29,088 nt of DNA from JBAXRT01 sp037131065 (GCA_037131065.1 JBAXRT010000022.1:1-29088); one strand, 5' to 3'; counted from the first letter of the stretch, positions 1 to 8,815 are shown. The notes: generated by a model not told the origin, from the letters alone. Program-made: numbers and translations.

Positions 1-59
1 ACCTGGATGTTTTCAGCGGTATAATTCTGGCTTGCAACTTCTTTTTCTATATCTGTCAT
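1..59 (-). CDS. gyrB: DNA gyrase subunit B, N-terminal start only (partial)
   Basis: The minus strand reads from an ATG at 57-59 off the left edge of the window. Only 19 codons are present. They include the short stretch NYTAENIQV, which matches the opening of Bacteroidota GyrB, normally followed by LEGLEAVRKRP. GyrB is the ATPase subunit of DNA gyrase. A TAnnTTTG box about 33 nt upstream supports this start. The rest of the gene lies outside the window, so the call rests on the N-terminal signature alone; a ParE-type paralogue is less likely but cannot be excluded. Confidence 0.75.
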   Translation of the reverse strand, partial: MTDIEKEVASQNYTAENIQ

Positions 60-91
60 AATCAATCACTTATAAATATTCAACAACTAAA

Positions 92-99
92 CAAAGGTA
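92..99 (-). promoter_or_regulatory. -7 box of the gyrB promoter
   Basis: On the minus strand this is TACCTTTG, an exact match to the Bacteroidota -7 consensus TAnnTTTG. It lies about 33 nt before the gyrB ATG, giving a predicted leader of roughly 25-30 nt. I see no convincing -33 TTTG at the usual 17-21 nt spacing. Confidence 0.6.
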
Positions 100-167
100 C
101 AAAAAAAATCGATACCGGATCCTAAGAAAACATCAGGAAAATCAAGGATTTTATTAACAAAATGAAG

Positions 168-1223
168 TTAAAAAAGAAGGAGCTCTTTTGCAATGATCCA
201 GGCGGCATTTCCATTGCCGAAAGAATCCCTCCCTGCAGAGGTCGGAAGCGGACCGGTTGCCGCCTGGACTATGCTGTCGGTGTCGGCGGCTGTAACAATG
301 TTCCAGTTGTCGTGAAGGGTCTCTACCCACTCAGTTTCTGTACGCAAAGTGATGCATTGTTTCCCAAGCAGGTAAGCCTCCTTCTGTAATCCTCCGGAAT
401 CGGTCAGGACTTTCAGTGAATCCATAGTCAGCTTCAGCATATGCAGATAACCAAGGGGCTCCAGAAGGATAATATTTGATGCGACGGGAATATTGTTTTC
501 CAGTATTTTCCTGGTCCGGGGATGGATCGGAATCACCACTGGGTGACCGAGTCGTCCAAGTGCGTTGAAAATGGCAGCCAGGTTTTCCGGGTTATCCGTG
601 TTTTCGGCCCTGTGAATGGTAGAGAGGTAATAGTGTGCAGGGATATTTTTAACTGAATATTTGTCCGGGTGATCTGTAACAAGCTTGCGGTAAAAAAGGA
701 TGGAATCGTACATCACGTCCCCGGAATATTTTGTGATCGATCCGAGTCCCTCTTTTTCCAGGTTTTCGATGGCGGCTGGCGTCGGTGCAAACAGCAGGTC
801 GGAGATCCTGTCTGTAACGATCCGGTTGATCTCCTCAGGCATGTTCCGGTTAAAGCTTCTCAGTCCGGCTTCGACATGAGCAACCCTGATATGTAGTTTG
901 GTGGCGGCAAGTGCGCCCGCCAGGGTGGAGTTCGTATCCCCGTATACCAGAACGCAACCAGGTTTCTCCTTTAGCAGGACCTCCTCGATCCCCTTGAGCA
1001 TCATCCCGGTCTGGTAGGCATGGCTTCCTGATCCGACTTCCAGGTTAAAATCGGGCCGGGGAATATCCAGTTCCCGGAAGAAGATCTCCGACATGTTATC
1101 GTCATAATGCTGTCCGGTGTGAAGGAGTAATTCTTTCAGACCAGGCTCTGTCCGCAATACCCTTGAAACCGTAGCGGCTTTAATGAACTGGGGCCTTGCC
1201 CCGACGATGGTTACGATCTTCAT
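168..1223 (-). CDS. wecB: UDP-N-acetylglucosamine 2-epimerase (non-hydrolysing)
   Basis: This cytoplasmic enzyme interconverts UDP-GlcNAc and UDP-ManNAc, supplying ManNAc-type sugars for surface polysaccharides. The product is about 351 residues and opens with MKIVTIVGARPQFIKAA, the classic start of the family. It keeps the TGQHYDDNMSEIFF segment, the VYGDTNSTLAGALAA nucleotide-sugar motif, HVEAGLRSFNRNMPEEINR, and a C-terminal TDSGGLQKEAYLLGK segment. An in-frame TTG start eight codons upstream is possible, but the ATG at 1221-1223 matches the family start. The gene begins only about 20 nt beyond the 3' end of the RNase P RNA. No promoter of its own is visible, so it may depend on readthrough from rnpB. 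No other polysaccharide genes flank it directly. Confidence 0.9.
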   Translation of the reverse strand: MKIVTIVGARPQFIKAATVSRVLRTEPGLKELLLHTGQHYDDNMSEIFFRELDIPRPDFNLEVGSGSHAYQTGMMLKGIEEVLLKEKPGCVLVYGDTNSTLAGALAATKLHIRVAHVEAGLRSFNRNMPEEINRIVTDRISDLLFAPTPAAIENLEKEGLGSITKYSGDVMYDSILFYRKLVTDHPDKYSVKNIPAHYYLSTIHRAENTDNPENLAAIFNALGRLGHPVVIPIHPRTRKILENNIPVASNIILLEPLGYLHMLKLTMDSLKVLTDSGGLQKEAYLLGKQCITLRTETEWVETLHDNWNIVTAADTDSIVQAATGPLPTSAGRDSFGNGNAAWIIAKELLLF

Positions 1224-1242
1224 GATATTTGAAAATAAAAAA

Positions 1243-1672
1243 ATCAACAGTTCTGTAAGCGGGATTCTGTTTCCCGGAACGGATCCCGGGATGTCATGTC
1301 ATTTATCTGAGACTTCCGTCACCGGAAGCCTTTAGCGACCTACCCTTCCCGGTTTCCTCGCGGATGATTCGGCGAGCAGCCGAATGTCAGAATATTCATG
1401 AAATATCCCGAACCCGGAATTTACATGGTCTTTCAACCCATGAGGTTTACCCCTCAGGCCAGTTACCTGGCCTGACCGTGGTCTCTTACACCGCGTTTTC
1501 ACCCTTACCCCGTAAACGGGGCGGTTATTTTCTGTGGCACTGTCTGTTTCCGTTTGACCGGAACCTTCCCGTTAGGAAGCATGGTGCTCTGTGTTGTCCC
1601 GACTTTCCTCCCCGGCCATTTTCAGAGACGGATCTCATCAATGAAACCGGAGCGACAGACCGAACTGTTGAT
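1243..1672 (-). ncRNA. rnpB: RNase P RNA, bacterial type A
   Basis: This is the catalytic RNA of RNase P, which removes tRNA 5' leaders. Reading the minus strand, I see the conserved GAGGAAAGTC block near the 5' end, then GGTAAGGGTGAAAACGCGGTG and AAGAGACCAC, the P4-region ACAGAAA inside GCCACAGAAAATAACCGCC, and near the 3' end GCTTACAGAAC. The ends are set by an 11-bp P1 helix: ATCAACAGTTC at 1662-1672 pairs perfectly with GAACTGTTGAT at 1243-1253. A T-rich tract follows immediately (minus strand, 1243-1232), so the P1 helix itself can act as the terminator stem. The length of about 430 nt is normal. A TAnnTTTG box ends 5 nt upstream of the 5' end. Confidence 0.93.
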
Positions 1673-1675
1673 ACC

Positions 1676-1715
1676 GCAAAGGTACTAAAATTAACTACAA
1701 TCTGAGTACCTTTGC
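1676..1715. promoter_or_regulatory. Mirror-image divergent promoters of rnpB and the MATE gene
   Basis: A perfect 10-bp inverted repeat, GCAAAGGTAC at 1676-1685 and GTACCTTTGC at 1706-1715, places a TACCTTTG -7 box on each strand (minus 1677-1684, plus 1707-1714). The minus copy ends 5 nt before the RNase P RNA 5' end, as expected for a -7 box. The plus copy ends 4 nt before the MATE ATG. Neither side has a good -33 element at normal spacing. Confidence 0.65.
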
Positions 1716-1718
1716 CGC

Positions 1719-3086
1719 ATGAAAGACCTGAGCTACGGCAATGAAGGTAAGCTGATCATCCGTTTTGCGATCCCGATGCTGATAGGCAATGTGTTCCAGC
1801 AACTATACAGCGTTGTCGACAGCATCATTGTCGGGAAGTTCATCGGGAAGGAGGCTCTTGCGGCTGTCGGCACTTCGGCTCCCATCATTTTTTTGCTGAT
1901 CGCCTTCATGATCGGGGTTACGATGGGTTTCACCATCGTGGTTTCTCAGTATTTCGGGGCAAAAGACCTGGCCAATGTCAAGAAGGCGATCAACACGATG
2001 TATGTTTTTCTCTTTTTCATCTCCCTCTTTGTCACATTGATTGGCATCCTTCTCAGTGAGTTCATCTTCCGGGTTATTGATCTCGCTCCTTCCATCATCC
2101 CTCAGGCTAAACTCTTTCTTAACATATACTTCGCAGGGCTGATATTTCTTTTCGGGTATAACGGAACCAGCGCCATCCTTCGTGGTCTCGGAGATTCAAA
2201 AACACCATTGTACTTTCTTATCGGTTCTGTGATCCTGAACGTAATCCTTGACCTGATATTTGTGCCTGTTCTCGGCCTCGGGGTCGGTTCGGTTGCCGTT
2301 GCAACAGTCATTTCCCAGGGTGCTGCTTTTATTGCCCAGATCATCTACCTGAACCGAACCCATAAAATTGTGAAGTTTTCCTTTAAGGACCTTCGGTTCG
2401 ATCGTGTGATCTTCTCAAAATCGATCAGGATCGGGCTGCCCACCGGCTTCCAGCAAACCTTCGTTGCTTTCGGGATGGTTGCTTTATACTGGATTGTCAA
2501 CCAGTTCGGGGTGGATGCCAATGCGGCATACAGCGCTGCCGGGAGGATTGACGGTTTTGCAGTGATGCCGGCTATGAGTTTTGCGGTCGCCCTTTCGACT
2601 TTTGTTGGCCAGAACCTCGGGGCAAACCGGCCGGACCGGGTAAAAGCGGGTTTCAGGGCGACCCTCATCATGATCTCAGCCATCACACTGACCATTTCGA
2701 CCATCGTGATTCTTTTCAGTAACCTCCTGATGAGGATGTTTACCAATGATAAGGTGGTCATTGACATAGGAGGGGAGTATCTCAGGATAATAGGAGCCTC
2801 CTATATCCTCTTCTCCATAATGTTCATCATTAATGGTTTGCTGCGCGGTGCCGGAGATACCCTGGTCCCGATGTTCATCAGCCTCTTTTCTCTTTGGATT
2901 GTAAGGATTCCCATTGCTTACCTTCTTTCCAGGAATCCGGATATCGGGTTGCAGGGCGTGTGGTGGTCGATTCCGATCGGATGGTTTGCCGGTGTCGTCT
3001 TATACTACTATTATTACATGACCGGACGGTGGAAGAAAAAGGCAGTGACTGGAATTCCCGGAAAGACAATACCCGGAGCGGAATAG
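1719..3086 (+). CDS. MATE family multidrug/cation efflux transporter
   Basis: The 455-residue protein is a polytopic inner-membrane exporter of the MATE family, which extrudes organic cations or drugs in exchange for Na+ or H+. It begins KDLSYGNEGKLIIRFAIPML, typical of the family. It shows the two-fold pattern of six helices each, with FQQLYSVVDSIIVGKFIG in helix 1 to 2 and GLPTGFQQTFVAFGMVALY opening the second half. AYSAAGRIDGFAVMPAMSF is the family motif in the second bundle. The start codon lies 4 nt after a TAnnTTTG box, so the transcript is probably leaderless or nearly so. The gene converges on the glycosyltransferase with a 1-nt gap and no visible terminator. The substrate cannot be inferred. 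Confidence 0.92.
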   Translation: MKDLSYGNEGKLIIRFAIPMLIGNVFQQLYSVVDSIIVGKFIGKEALAAVGTSAPIIFLLIAFMIGVTMGFTIVVSQYFGAKDLANVKKAINTMYVFLFFISLFVTLIGILLSEFIFRVIDLAPSIIPQAKLFLNIYFAGLIFLFGYNGTSAILRGLGDSKTPLYFLIGSVILNVILDLIFVPVLGLGVGSVAVATVISQGAAFIAQIIYLNRTHKIVKFSFKDLRFDRVIFSKSIRIGLPTGFQQTFVAFGMVALYWIVNQFGVDANAAYSAAGRIDGFAVMPAMSFAVALSTFVGQNLGANRPDRVKAGFRATLIMISAITLTISTIVILFSNLLMRMFTNDKVVIDIGGEYLRIIGASYILFSIMFIINGLLRGAGDTLVPMFISLFSLWIVRIPIAYLLSRNPDIGLQGVWWSIPIGWFAGVVLYYYYYMTGRWKKKAVTGIPGKTIPGAE

Positions 3087-3087
3087 C

Positions 3088-4386
3088 TCATTTGCTGATC
3101 CGGTCAAGGATCCCGGCAATTTTCCTTGTGAGTTCCTTCCTTGAATAGGCTTCAATTCCTGAACTTTCTGACTGGAGCGTTCCCTTTTTATATTTTTCGT
3201 AAAACAGTAGAATATTCTTCTTCATTCCTTCCGGGTCGCTGAACCCCGAGAGTAGTCCTGACCTGGTTTCATGCAGGATGGCGGCTGCATCTCCTTCCTC
3301 GGGACCAATGCAAAGAATGGGTCTTTTTGCAGCAAGGTATTCGAAAAACTTACCGGTAAGGATCATTTTTGCGTTCGGGGTGTCGTTGATGATCAGAAGA
3401 AGGACCTGTGCCTGCCGCTGGCACTTTACCACCTCGTCGTGCGGAAGGTATTCTGTCTTTCTGATGAATTTCCCCAGTCCGTAATTCCTGATCGATTCCG
3501 TCACCGAATGATCGGTTTTTCCAACCAGCAGGACCTCGAGATCGGCGGCAAAATCATCCCGCTCAGAGGTAAGCGATTTCAATGCCTTCCAGAAGGTAAC
3601 CGGGTTTCTTGTGCTGACAAGTGTCCCTATATGAGCGATAGAAAATTTCTTATCCGTTTCGACAGGCGTTCCGGTAATATCTGCGGGATCATACCCGTTG
3701 GTCACAATGTCGTAATTTCTCGGGCAGATTTTGTTGAAGTCCTCCGCCATTGACCTGCTGATCACTACGACGCTCTGCGCATTCTCAAGGACCCCCTTCT
3801 CCAGTTTACGGTGACATCTGTCGGCCCGGGCAGTCAGGTGCAGGTGTCTGTAGAAGTCGATATTGGTCCATGGATCACGGAAGTCGGCAAGCCAGGGAAT
3901 GGAAAACTTTTTTGAAAGGGGCAGGGCGATGAGGTGCGTGCTGTGCGGAGGACCAGTCGAAATGATCACATCAACCGGGTGATCCTTGAGGTAAGCCGAA
4001 AGAGTCCTTACCGACGGTTTTATCCAGAATTTTCGTGCATCCGGTATAAACAGGTTGCCCCTGATCCAAACAGACAAGTGTTCGATCAGCTTGTTCTTCT
4101 TTTTTTCCGAAAGAAAGGCGGCGTTTATCCTTTCATCTTTTTTTCGACCTATCAGTTTTTTATAGTAATCGTAAGGTTCCCAGATGGGCTGCCTGATGAT
4201 CTCAAGGTTTCTTGGGACATCCTTTTCAAGCGAAAGGTCAATTTCGGGATATTCAGGATTTTCGGGGATAAAGAGCACAGGCTCCCAACCGGAGTTCCGC
4301 AGGTATTTTACAAATTTCAGCCAGCGTTGAACACCTGCGCCTCCGCTCGGGGGCCAGTAATAGCTGATGATCAGGGCACGCTTCAT
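3088..4386 (-). CDS. Glycosyltransferase, GT4-like (GT-B fold)
   Basis: The 432-residue protein begins RALIISYYWPPSGGAGVQRW, the glycine-rich N-terminal loop common in GT4-type glycosyltransferases that act on polysaccharides. It retains a central DIIISTGPPHSTHL segment, WLADFRDPWTN, and a C-terminal half with FFEYLAAKRPILCIGPEEGD, resembling the donor-binding EYMAxGxP region of GT-B enzymes. It has no signal peptide and probably acts at the cytoplasmic membrane face. Its ATG overlaps the stop codon of the upstream YfhO-family gene (shared ATGA at 4383-4386), so the two are translationally coupled. Donor and acceptor sugars cannot be told from sequence. The family call is firm and the pathway open. 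Confidence 0.82.
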   Translation of the reverse strand: MKRALIISYYWPPSGGAGVQRWLKFVKYLRNSGWEPVLFIPENPEYPEIDLSLEKDVPRNLEIIRQPIWEPYDYYKKLIGRKKDERINAAFLSEKKKNKLIEHLSVWIRGNLFIPDARKFWIKPSVRTLSAYLKDHPVDVIISTGPPHSTHLIALPLSKKFSIPWLADFRDPWTNIDFYRHLHLTARADRCHRKLEKGVLENAQSVVVISRSMAEDFNKICPRNYDIVTNGYDPADITGTPVETDKKFSIAHIGTLVSTRNPVTFWKALKSLTSERDDFAADLEVLLVGKTDHSVTESIRNYGLGKFIRKTEYLPHDEVVKCQRQAQVLLLIINDTPNAKMILTGKFFEYLAAKRPILCIGPEEGDAAAILHETRSGLLSGFSDPEGMKKNILLFYEKYKKGTLQSESSGIEAYSRKELTRKIAGILDRISK

Positions 4387-6860
4387 GCCTCTTTTTTTCT
4401 TGCTTTCAGGATTTCATAGCCTGCAAGCGAGAGGATCACAAGGATTAAGACCATGGAACTGATCAGGGAAATTTTTTCCCCCATGGCATATACCGTTGGT
4501 TCGAATTTAAAAACGATCGTATGTTCCCCTGCAGGGAGGACCATGGCCCTTAAGATATAATTGGCACGGAAGTGCGGCGTCGGCGCTCCATCCACAAAGG
4601 CATCCCATCCCTTCGGATAGTAGATCTCAGAAAAGACGGCCAGACCGTTGTTCCCGGATTTGTATTTATATTCCAGGAGGTTCGGGGCGTAAGATGTCAG
4701 AAAAATGGTATCCGAAGGGTTCTTGCCAGGCTGGTAGTTCTTGAGTTCGGCAGCAAATTTATTGTCGACAATGGTAACCGAGTCGGGGTTGAAGTCGCTA
4801 ACGGCTTTGATTTCTGCATCGGCATTATCAACCATTTTGATTGCTGAAACGAACCAGGCATTGCCCATGGCATTCATGTTCGGGAAAGCAACCGGCTGAC
4901 GGTCCTTGTTTGGAATGATGAAATATTTTGTGTTGAGCATGTTCAGAACCGGCGTATTATTGGTACTCATCGTCGTGGCAAACTCCTTGATCTCTTTGTC
5001 GATTCCGTTTTCAATGATCTCCTGGTAACGGCGGAACTTCGCACCGTGATATCCTCCGATTGATTTATGGTAATACGAAGTGGTTGCATCCATGAAGGGA
5101 TCGACAGTGAGGTTGAGAACCCTGAAATCGGGGTCGGGATCTTTCAGGATCTGATCATCCGCTGCCGATGGTGTAAAGGGATTCTGAACTTTCGTTTTGG
5201 AGGCGAAATTTTCATTGTTCAGGTATCTCTTGTCAACCGTGAACATATCGGCAAGGATCAGGACGATCAGTGCGATATAGGCATACCGGGCCTTCAGCTT
5301 CTGATAGATCACCGCCCACAGTAGAAGTGCGGTAAGCAAAATAAAGATGAAGGACCTGAGGGCATCTGTGATTAGCAGGCTTTTACGGTCGCTCTGGACT
5401 GCCTGGACAAACCAATCGGGTAACTCAAACTGTTTTGCATATCTGGCATCATTGGGCCCGATGAAACTCATGAACATCCCCGGGAAGATGACAAAGAGCA
5501 GGGTGATGCCTCCTGTTATATAAAATGCGATCTGGAGTGCTTTGAACAGTTTCTTTTTATCGTTTTCTGGATTGAAGATCTCTTTCAGGGCAAGGATCCC
5601 CAGCAGCGGCATGGTCAGTTCGGCGATGACGAGGATCATGGTCACAGCCCTAAATTTGTTGTACCCGGGAAGGTATGAGAGGAAAAAGTCTGTAAATGCC
5701 ATGAAATTATGGCCCCAGGCCAGCATGATGGAAATAACCGTGGCAACGAGCAGCCACCATTTTACAGACCCTTTTACGATGATAAGTCCTAAAACGAAGA
5801 GGAAGACGATGATTGCCCCGATATAGACAGGAGCAGTACCGGGCTGATTCCCCCAGTAAAGTGCCGGGATCGGCTGGGCAGTGTAATACTTTACCACATT
5901 TTCCGGCTGGTTGTTTGCCCTGAGTGCTTTTGCCAGTTCGGAATTGGGTCCCAGGCTCTGGCCCGAGGAACCTCCGTAAAAGTTCGGAATGAGGAGGGTC
6001 ATGGTTTCTCCCACACCGTAACTCCACCTGGTTATATAGCTTTTGTCAAGACCAGACGTCCTGTCGGCTTTTTCAGTCGAGAGTTCCGATTTCCCGCGGA
6101 TGGTATATTTACTGTATTCATAGGTTGCCCAGAGGCTCGTGATGTTGGTAAGCACTGCAAACAAGGCTGCAATGACCAGGATTGCGGCAGCTTTCAGGAA
6201 AGGTATGAATTTTTTGAAACGGATCGAATCAACAAGTTCTGCGATGCCCATGATCAGGACGATCATGCCCAGGTAATAGGTGATCTGGGGATGGTTGGTC
6301 TTGATCTCCAGTGAGAGGAAGATGGCTGTAAGGATTCCGCCCCAGAGGTACTTTCCGCGAAGGGTGAGGATGATCCCGGCAAGGACGGGTGCCATGTAAC
6401 CGATGGCGTGGGCTTTGGAGTTATGTCCTGCATCAATGATGATGAAGAAGTAGGATGAGAAGGCAAATCCGATTGCTCCGGCGATGGCCAGCCAGGGGTT
6501 AATGCGCATGACCAGAAGAAGGAAGAAGAATCCCAGGAAATAGAGAAATACCAGGTTGGCGGGGTGGGGCAGACCAAGGGTGAATACGTCATCCAGGTAC
6601 CCGATCAGGTTCGAGGTGTATTTTGTTGAGATCTGGTAGGCCGGCATCCCTCCGAACATTGAGTTGGTCCATAATGGTTCATGGCCGGTTTTTGCCCTGT
6701 AGTCGACAATTTCCTTCGACATGCCGGAGAACTGGATGATATCTCCCTGTACAACGCGTTTCCCCTCAAGCAGTGGTGTAAAGTAGGCAAAGATGATCAC
6801 GAGGAACAGGACAATAGCCGTGATATAAGGCAGGAGGGTTTTAATATTGATATTTTTCAT
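4383..6860 (-). CDS. YfhO family multi-spanning membrane protein
   Basis: The 825-residue protein has an N-terminal membrane anchor followed by family hallmarks: GDIIQFSGMSKEIVDYR, LWTNSMFGGMPAYQ and a SYFFIIIDAGHNSKAHAIGY segment. There are about a dozen hydrophobic segments and a large C-terminal extracytoplasmic domain with NMLNTKYFII and FSEIYYPKGWDAFVDG. Characterised YfhO proteins of Gram-positives glycosylate lipoteichoic acid; the Bacteroidota versions are large GT-C-like membrane proteins of unproven substrate. The gene overlaps the following GT4-like gene by 4 nt, suggesting that the pair decorates a surface glycan. A bidirectional terminator separates it from rpmH. No clear promoter was found. 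Confidence 0.85.
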   Translation of the reverse strand: MKNINIKTLLPYITAIVLFLVIIFAYFTPLLEGKRVVQGDIIQFSGMSKEIVDYRAKTGHEPLWTNSMFGGMPAYQISTKYTSNLIGYLDDVFTLGLPHPANLVFLYFLGFFFLLLVMRINPWLAIAGAIGFAFSSYFFIIIDAGHNSKAHAIGYMAPVLAGIILTLRGKYLWGGILTAIFLSLEIKTNHPQITYYLGMIVLIMGIAELVDSIRFKKFIPFLKAAAILVIAALFAVLTNITSLWATYEYSKYTIRGKSELSTEKADRTSGLDKSYITRWSYGVGETMTLLIPNFYGGSSGQSLGPNSELAKALRANNQPENVVKYYTAQPIPALYWGNQPGTAPVYIGAIIVFLFVLGLIIVKGSVKWWLLVATVISIMLAWGHNFMAFTDFFLSYLPGYNKFRAVTMILVIAELTMPLLGILALKEIFNPENDKKKLFKALQIAFYITGGITLLFVIFPGMFMSFIGPNDARYAKQFELPDWFVQAVQSDRKSLLITDALRSFIFILLTALLLWAVIYQKLKARYAYIALIVLILADMFTVDKRYLNNENFASKTKVQNPFTPSAADDQILKDPDPDFRVLNLTVDPFMDATTSYYHKSIGGYHGAKFRRYQEIIENGIDKEIKEFATTMSTNNTPVLNMLNTKYFIIPNKDRQPVAFPNMNAMGNAWFVSAIKMVDNADAEIKAVSDFNPDSVTIVDNKFAAELKNYQPGKNPSDTIFLTSYAPNLLEYKYKSGNNGLAVFSEIYYPKGWDAFVDGAPTPHFRANYILRAMVLPAGEHTIVFKFEPTVYAMGEKISLISSMVLILVILSLAGYEILKARKKEA

Positions 6861-6896
6861 AAGGGGCGTGATTTTTTGAAAATCGTTCTGAAAAAT

Positions 6897-6933
6897 AAAA
6901 AAAGAAGTTAAATGATATTAACTTCTTTTTTTT
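6897..6933. terminator. Bidirectional intrinsic terminator downstream of rpmH
   Basis: A perfect 15-bp inverted repeat (arms 6897-6911 and 6918-6932, loop ATGATA) has a core GAAGTTAA/TTAACTTC flanked by A- and T-runs. On the minus strand it ends in a T-run, which suits termination of rpmH. It sits 36 nt before the YfhO-family start. Confidence 0.8.
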
Positions 6934-6978
6934 CAAGTTGTCCAAACTTTATTGAACCTTAAAACCAAAAACAGAAAA

Positions 6979-7140
6979 TTATTCCTTATCCAGTTTTTCG
7001 TCAGATACTGTAAGTTTTTTTCTTCCTTTAGCCCTTCTTGCTGCAAGAACCTTTCTTCCATTGGCTGAGGACATACGCTCACGGAAGCCGTGTTTGTTCT
7101 TTCTTTTCCTGTTAGAGGGCTGGAATGTTCTCTTTGTCAT
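6979..7140 (-). CDS. rpmH: 50S ribosomal protein L34
   Basis: This 53-codon gene encodes a very basic protein beginning MTKRTFQPSNRKRKNKHGF and continuing RERMSSANGRKVLAARRAKG, an unmistakable L34. L34 is a small component of the large ribosomal subunit. The C-terminus is slightly longer than usual and acidic at the end (SDEKLDKE). The start ATG is at 7138-7140 and stop TAA at 6979-6981. It has a good -33/-7 promoter and a strong downstream terminator, so it is probably monocistronic. Its neighbours here are a dipeptidase and a YfhO gene, not the rnpA-dnaA context seen in many other phyla. Confidence 0.97.
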   Translation of the reverse strand: MTKRTFQPSNRKRKNKHGFRERMSSANGRKVLAARRAKGRKKLTVSDEKLDKE

Positions 7141-7162
7141 TTCACATTATTTTTTGGGATTG

Positions 7163-7193
7163 CAAAGATACTGTTTTTTTTAATTCCTCCAAA
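7163..7193 (-). promoter_or_regulatory. rpmH promoter (-33 and -7)
   Basis: On the minus strand TTTG at 7190-7193 is followed after 19 nt by TATCTTTG at 7163-7170, a full match to the Bacteroidota promoter. The predicted leader to the rpmH ATG is about 15-20 nt. Confidence 0.78.
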
Positions 7194-7224
7194 TATGACT
7201 GAAAAATTGTTTATGACAACCCTG

Positions 7225-8685
7225 TTACCTGGCAGGGATATTCTTTAAGGTCTCCACCAGGAAATCCCAGAATTTCTGGACCGTGGCGATGTTGACCTTT
7301 TCATCCGGTGAATGGGGATAGCGAATGGTCGGTCCGAAGGAGCTCATATCCCAGCCGGGATAGGAACCTCCGAGGATGCCGCATTCAAGGCCTGCATGAA
7401 TGGCGCGGATTTCCGGAATTCTGCCGAATTTTTTATTGTATATATCCAGCATGGTTTTAAGAATGGCTGAACCGGGGTTTGGTTTCCATCCAGGGTATTT
7501 CCCGTCGAATACAAAACCGGCACCAGCCAGCTCAAAAACCGACTGCATCATGCACTCAAGATCATCCTTTGCCGAATCAACTGAACTCCTTAGCAGGCAC
7601 TGGATTTTGATCACACCATTCCCTGACTTCACGATGGCCAGGTTGGTGGAAGTTTCTACCAGTCCTTTCATCTCGTTGCTCATTCGTATAACTCCGTTTG
7701 GGCATCCGTAAAGCGCATCCAGGAAATTAAGCTGGATTTTTTCTTCGATCAGCGATTTGGGCAAGTCGGTATCAACGGCTTCAATCTTCAGATCGGGTTC
7801 AACGGCCGAAAGTTCTTTCCTGGCAATCTCTGTGAATTCCTTCAGGAATTTGATAAAGCCATCCTTTTTGTCGTTGGGCAAGGTAATCAATGCAAATGCC
7901 TCACGCGGTATGGCATTGCGGAGACTGCCCCCGTCGATGGAAGCCAGTCTGACACCAAAATTCTTTGTGCCCAGCCAGAGAAGCCGGGTCACGATCTTGT
8001 TGGCATTTCCCCTTCCGAGATGAATGTCAACCCCACTGTGGCCTCCTTTGAGTCCGGTCACATTGATCTTGAGCGCAGCACTTCCTGCAGGAACGGACGA
8101 CTCTGAATACCTGAAAGTGAAATTGCCGTTTGTTCCGCCGGCACAGCCGATGTATAGCTCACCTTCATCTTCCGAATCCATATTGATAAGGATCTCTCCC
8201 TTGATCATGCCAGGTTTAAGTCCCGTTGCTCCGGTCATCCCCGTCTCTTCATCGGAAGTAAAAAGTGCTTCGATTGGACCATGTTTCAGATCTTTGGACT
8301 CAAGCACGGCCATGGCTGCGGCAACACCCATCCCGTTGTCGGCCCCGAGGGTCGTTCCGTTGGCACGGACCCATTCCCCGTCGATGATGGTCTCGATCGG
8401 ATCTTTTTCAAAGTCGTGGACTTTATCGCTGTTCTTCTGCGGAACCATATCGAGGTGGCCCTGAAGGATAACCCCTTTCAGGTTCTCCATGCCGGGTGTG
8501 GCAGGTTTCCTGATGATCACATTCCCGACTTCATCAACGATGGTCTCCAGGGCGAGGCTTTTTCCGAAGTTAGTTATGAATTCCCTTATCTTTTCCTCTT
8601 TTTTGGAAGGACGGGGGATCTGTGTAAGGCTGTAAAAGTGTTTCCAGAGTGACTTTGGTTCGAGGTTTAGAATTTCTTTGCTCAT
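7225..8685 (-). CDS. pepD: Aminoacyl-histidine dipeptidase (M20 family, PepD-like)
   Basis: This cytosolic zinc dipeptidase splits Xaa-His and related dipeptides. The 486-residue product matches the family length. It carries the M20 metal and catalytic signatures in order: LQGHLDMVPQ (His ligand and Asp), LGADNGMGVAAAMAV (bridging Asp), TSDEETGMTGA (catalytic Glu pair), NMDSEDEGELYIGCAGG (Asp ligand), GLKGGHSGVDIHLGRGNA in the lid domain, and a C-terminal HAGLECGILG with the last His ligand. The ATG start follows a promoter with a fairly long leader. The downstream neighbour rpmH has its own promoter, so the gene is probably transcribed alone. It would recycle peptides, which fits a peptide-fermenting life style together with the OPT transporter nearby. 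Confidence 0.93.
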   Translation of the reverse strand: MSKEILNLEPKSLWKHFYSLTQIPRPSKKEEKIREFITNFGKSLALETIVDEVGNVIIRKPATPGMENLKGVILQGHLDMVPQKNSDKVHDFEKDPIETIIDGEWVRANGTTLGADNGMGVAAAMAVLESKDLKHGPIEALFTSDEETGMTGATGLKPGMIKGEILINMDSEDEGELYIGCAGGTNGNFTFRYSESSVPAGSAALKINVTGLKGGHSGVDIHLGRGNANKIVTRLLWLGTKNFGVRLASIDGGSLRNAIPREAFALITLPNDKKDGFIKFLKEFTEIARKELSAVEPDLKIEAVDTDLPKSLIEEKIQLNFLDALYGCPNGVIRMSNEMKGLVETSTNLAIVKSGNGVIKIQCLLRSSVDSAKDDLECMMQSVFELAGAGFVFDGKYPGWKPNPGSAILKTMLDIYNKKFGRIPEIRAIHAGLECGILGGSYPGWDMSSFGPTIRYPHSPDEKVNIATVQKFWDFLVETLKNIPAR

Positions 8686-8779
8686 TTCAATTTAATTTAT
8701 ATCAGACAACATTTATTCGTGTGCACTTTTCAAAAGGGCTGATTAGAAAGTCGGTAAATCAGTTGTTCACCGGGGAGTT

Positions 8780-8811
8780 CAAAATTACTAAAAAACCATG
8801 AATAACATCAA
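8780..8811 (-). promoter_or_regulatory. Probable promoter of the dipeptidase gene
   Basis: The minus strand has TAATTTTG at 8780-8787, a TAnnTTTG match, and TTG at 8809-8811 with 21 nt between them, at the long end of normal spacing. The predicted leader is about 90 nt. Confidence 0.5.
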
Positions 8812-8815
8812 CAGG

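Noticed and set aside
138..152. Small hairpin AAAATC-AAG-GATTTT after wecB as a terminator
   Set aside because: The stem is only six A/T-rich pairs with a three-base loop and a weak T-run; too weak to call.
1364..1705. A 113-codon open frame on the plus strand
   Set aside because: It is antisense to the RNase P RNA, whose conserved blocks and P1 pairing explain the region fully.
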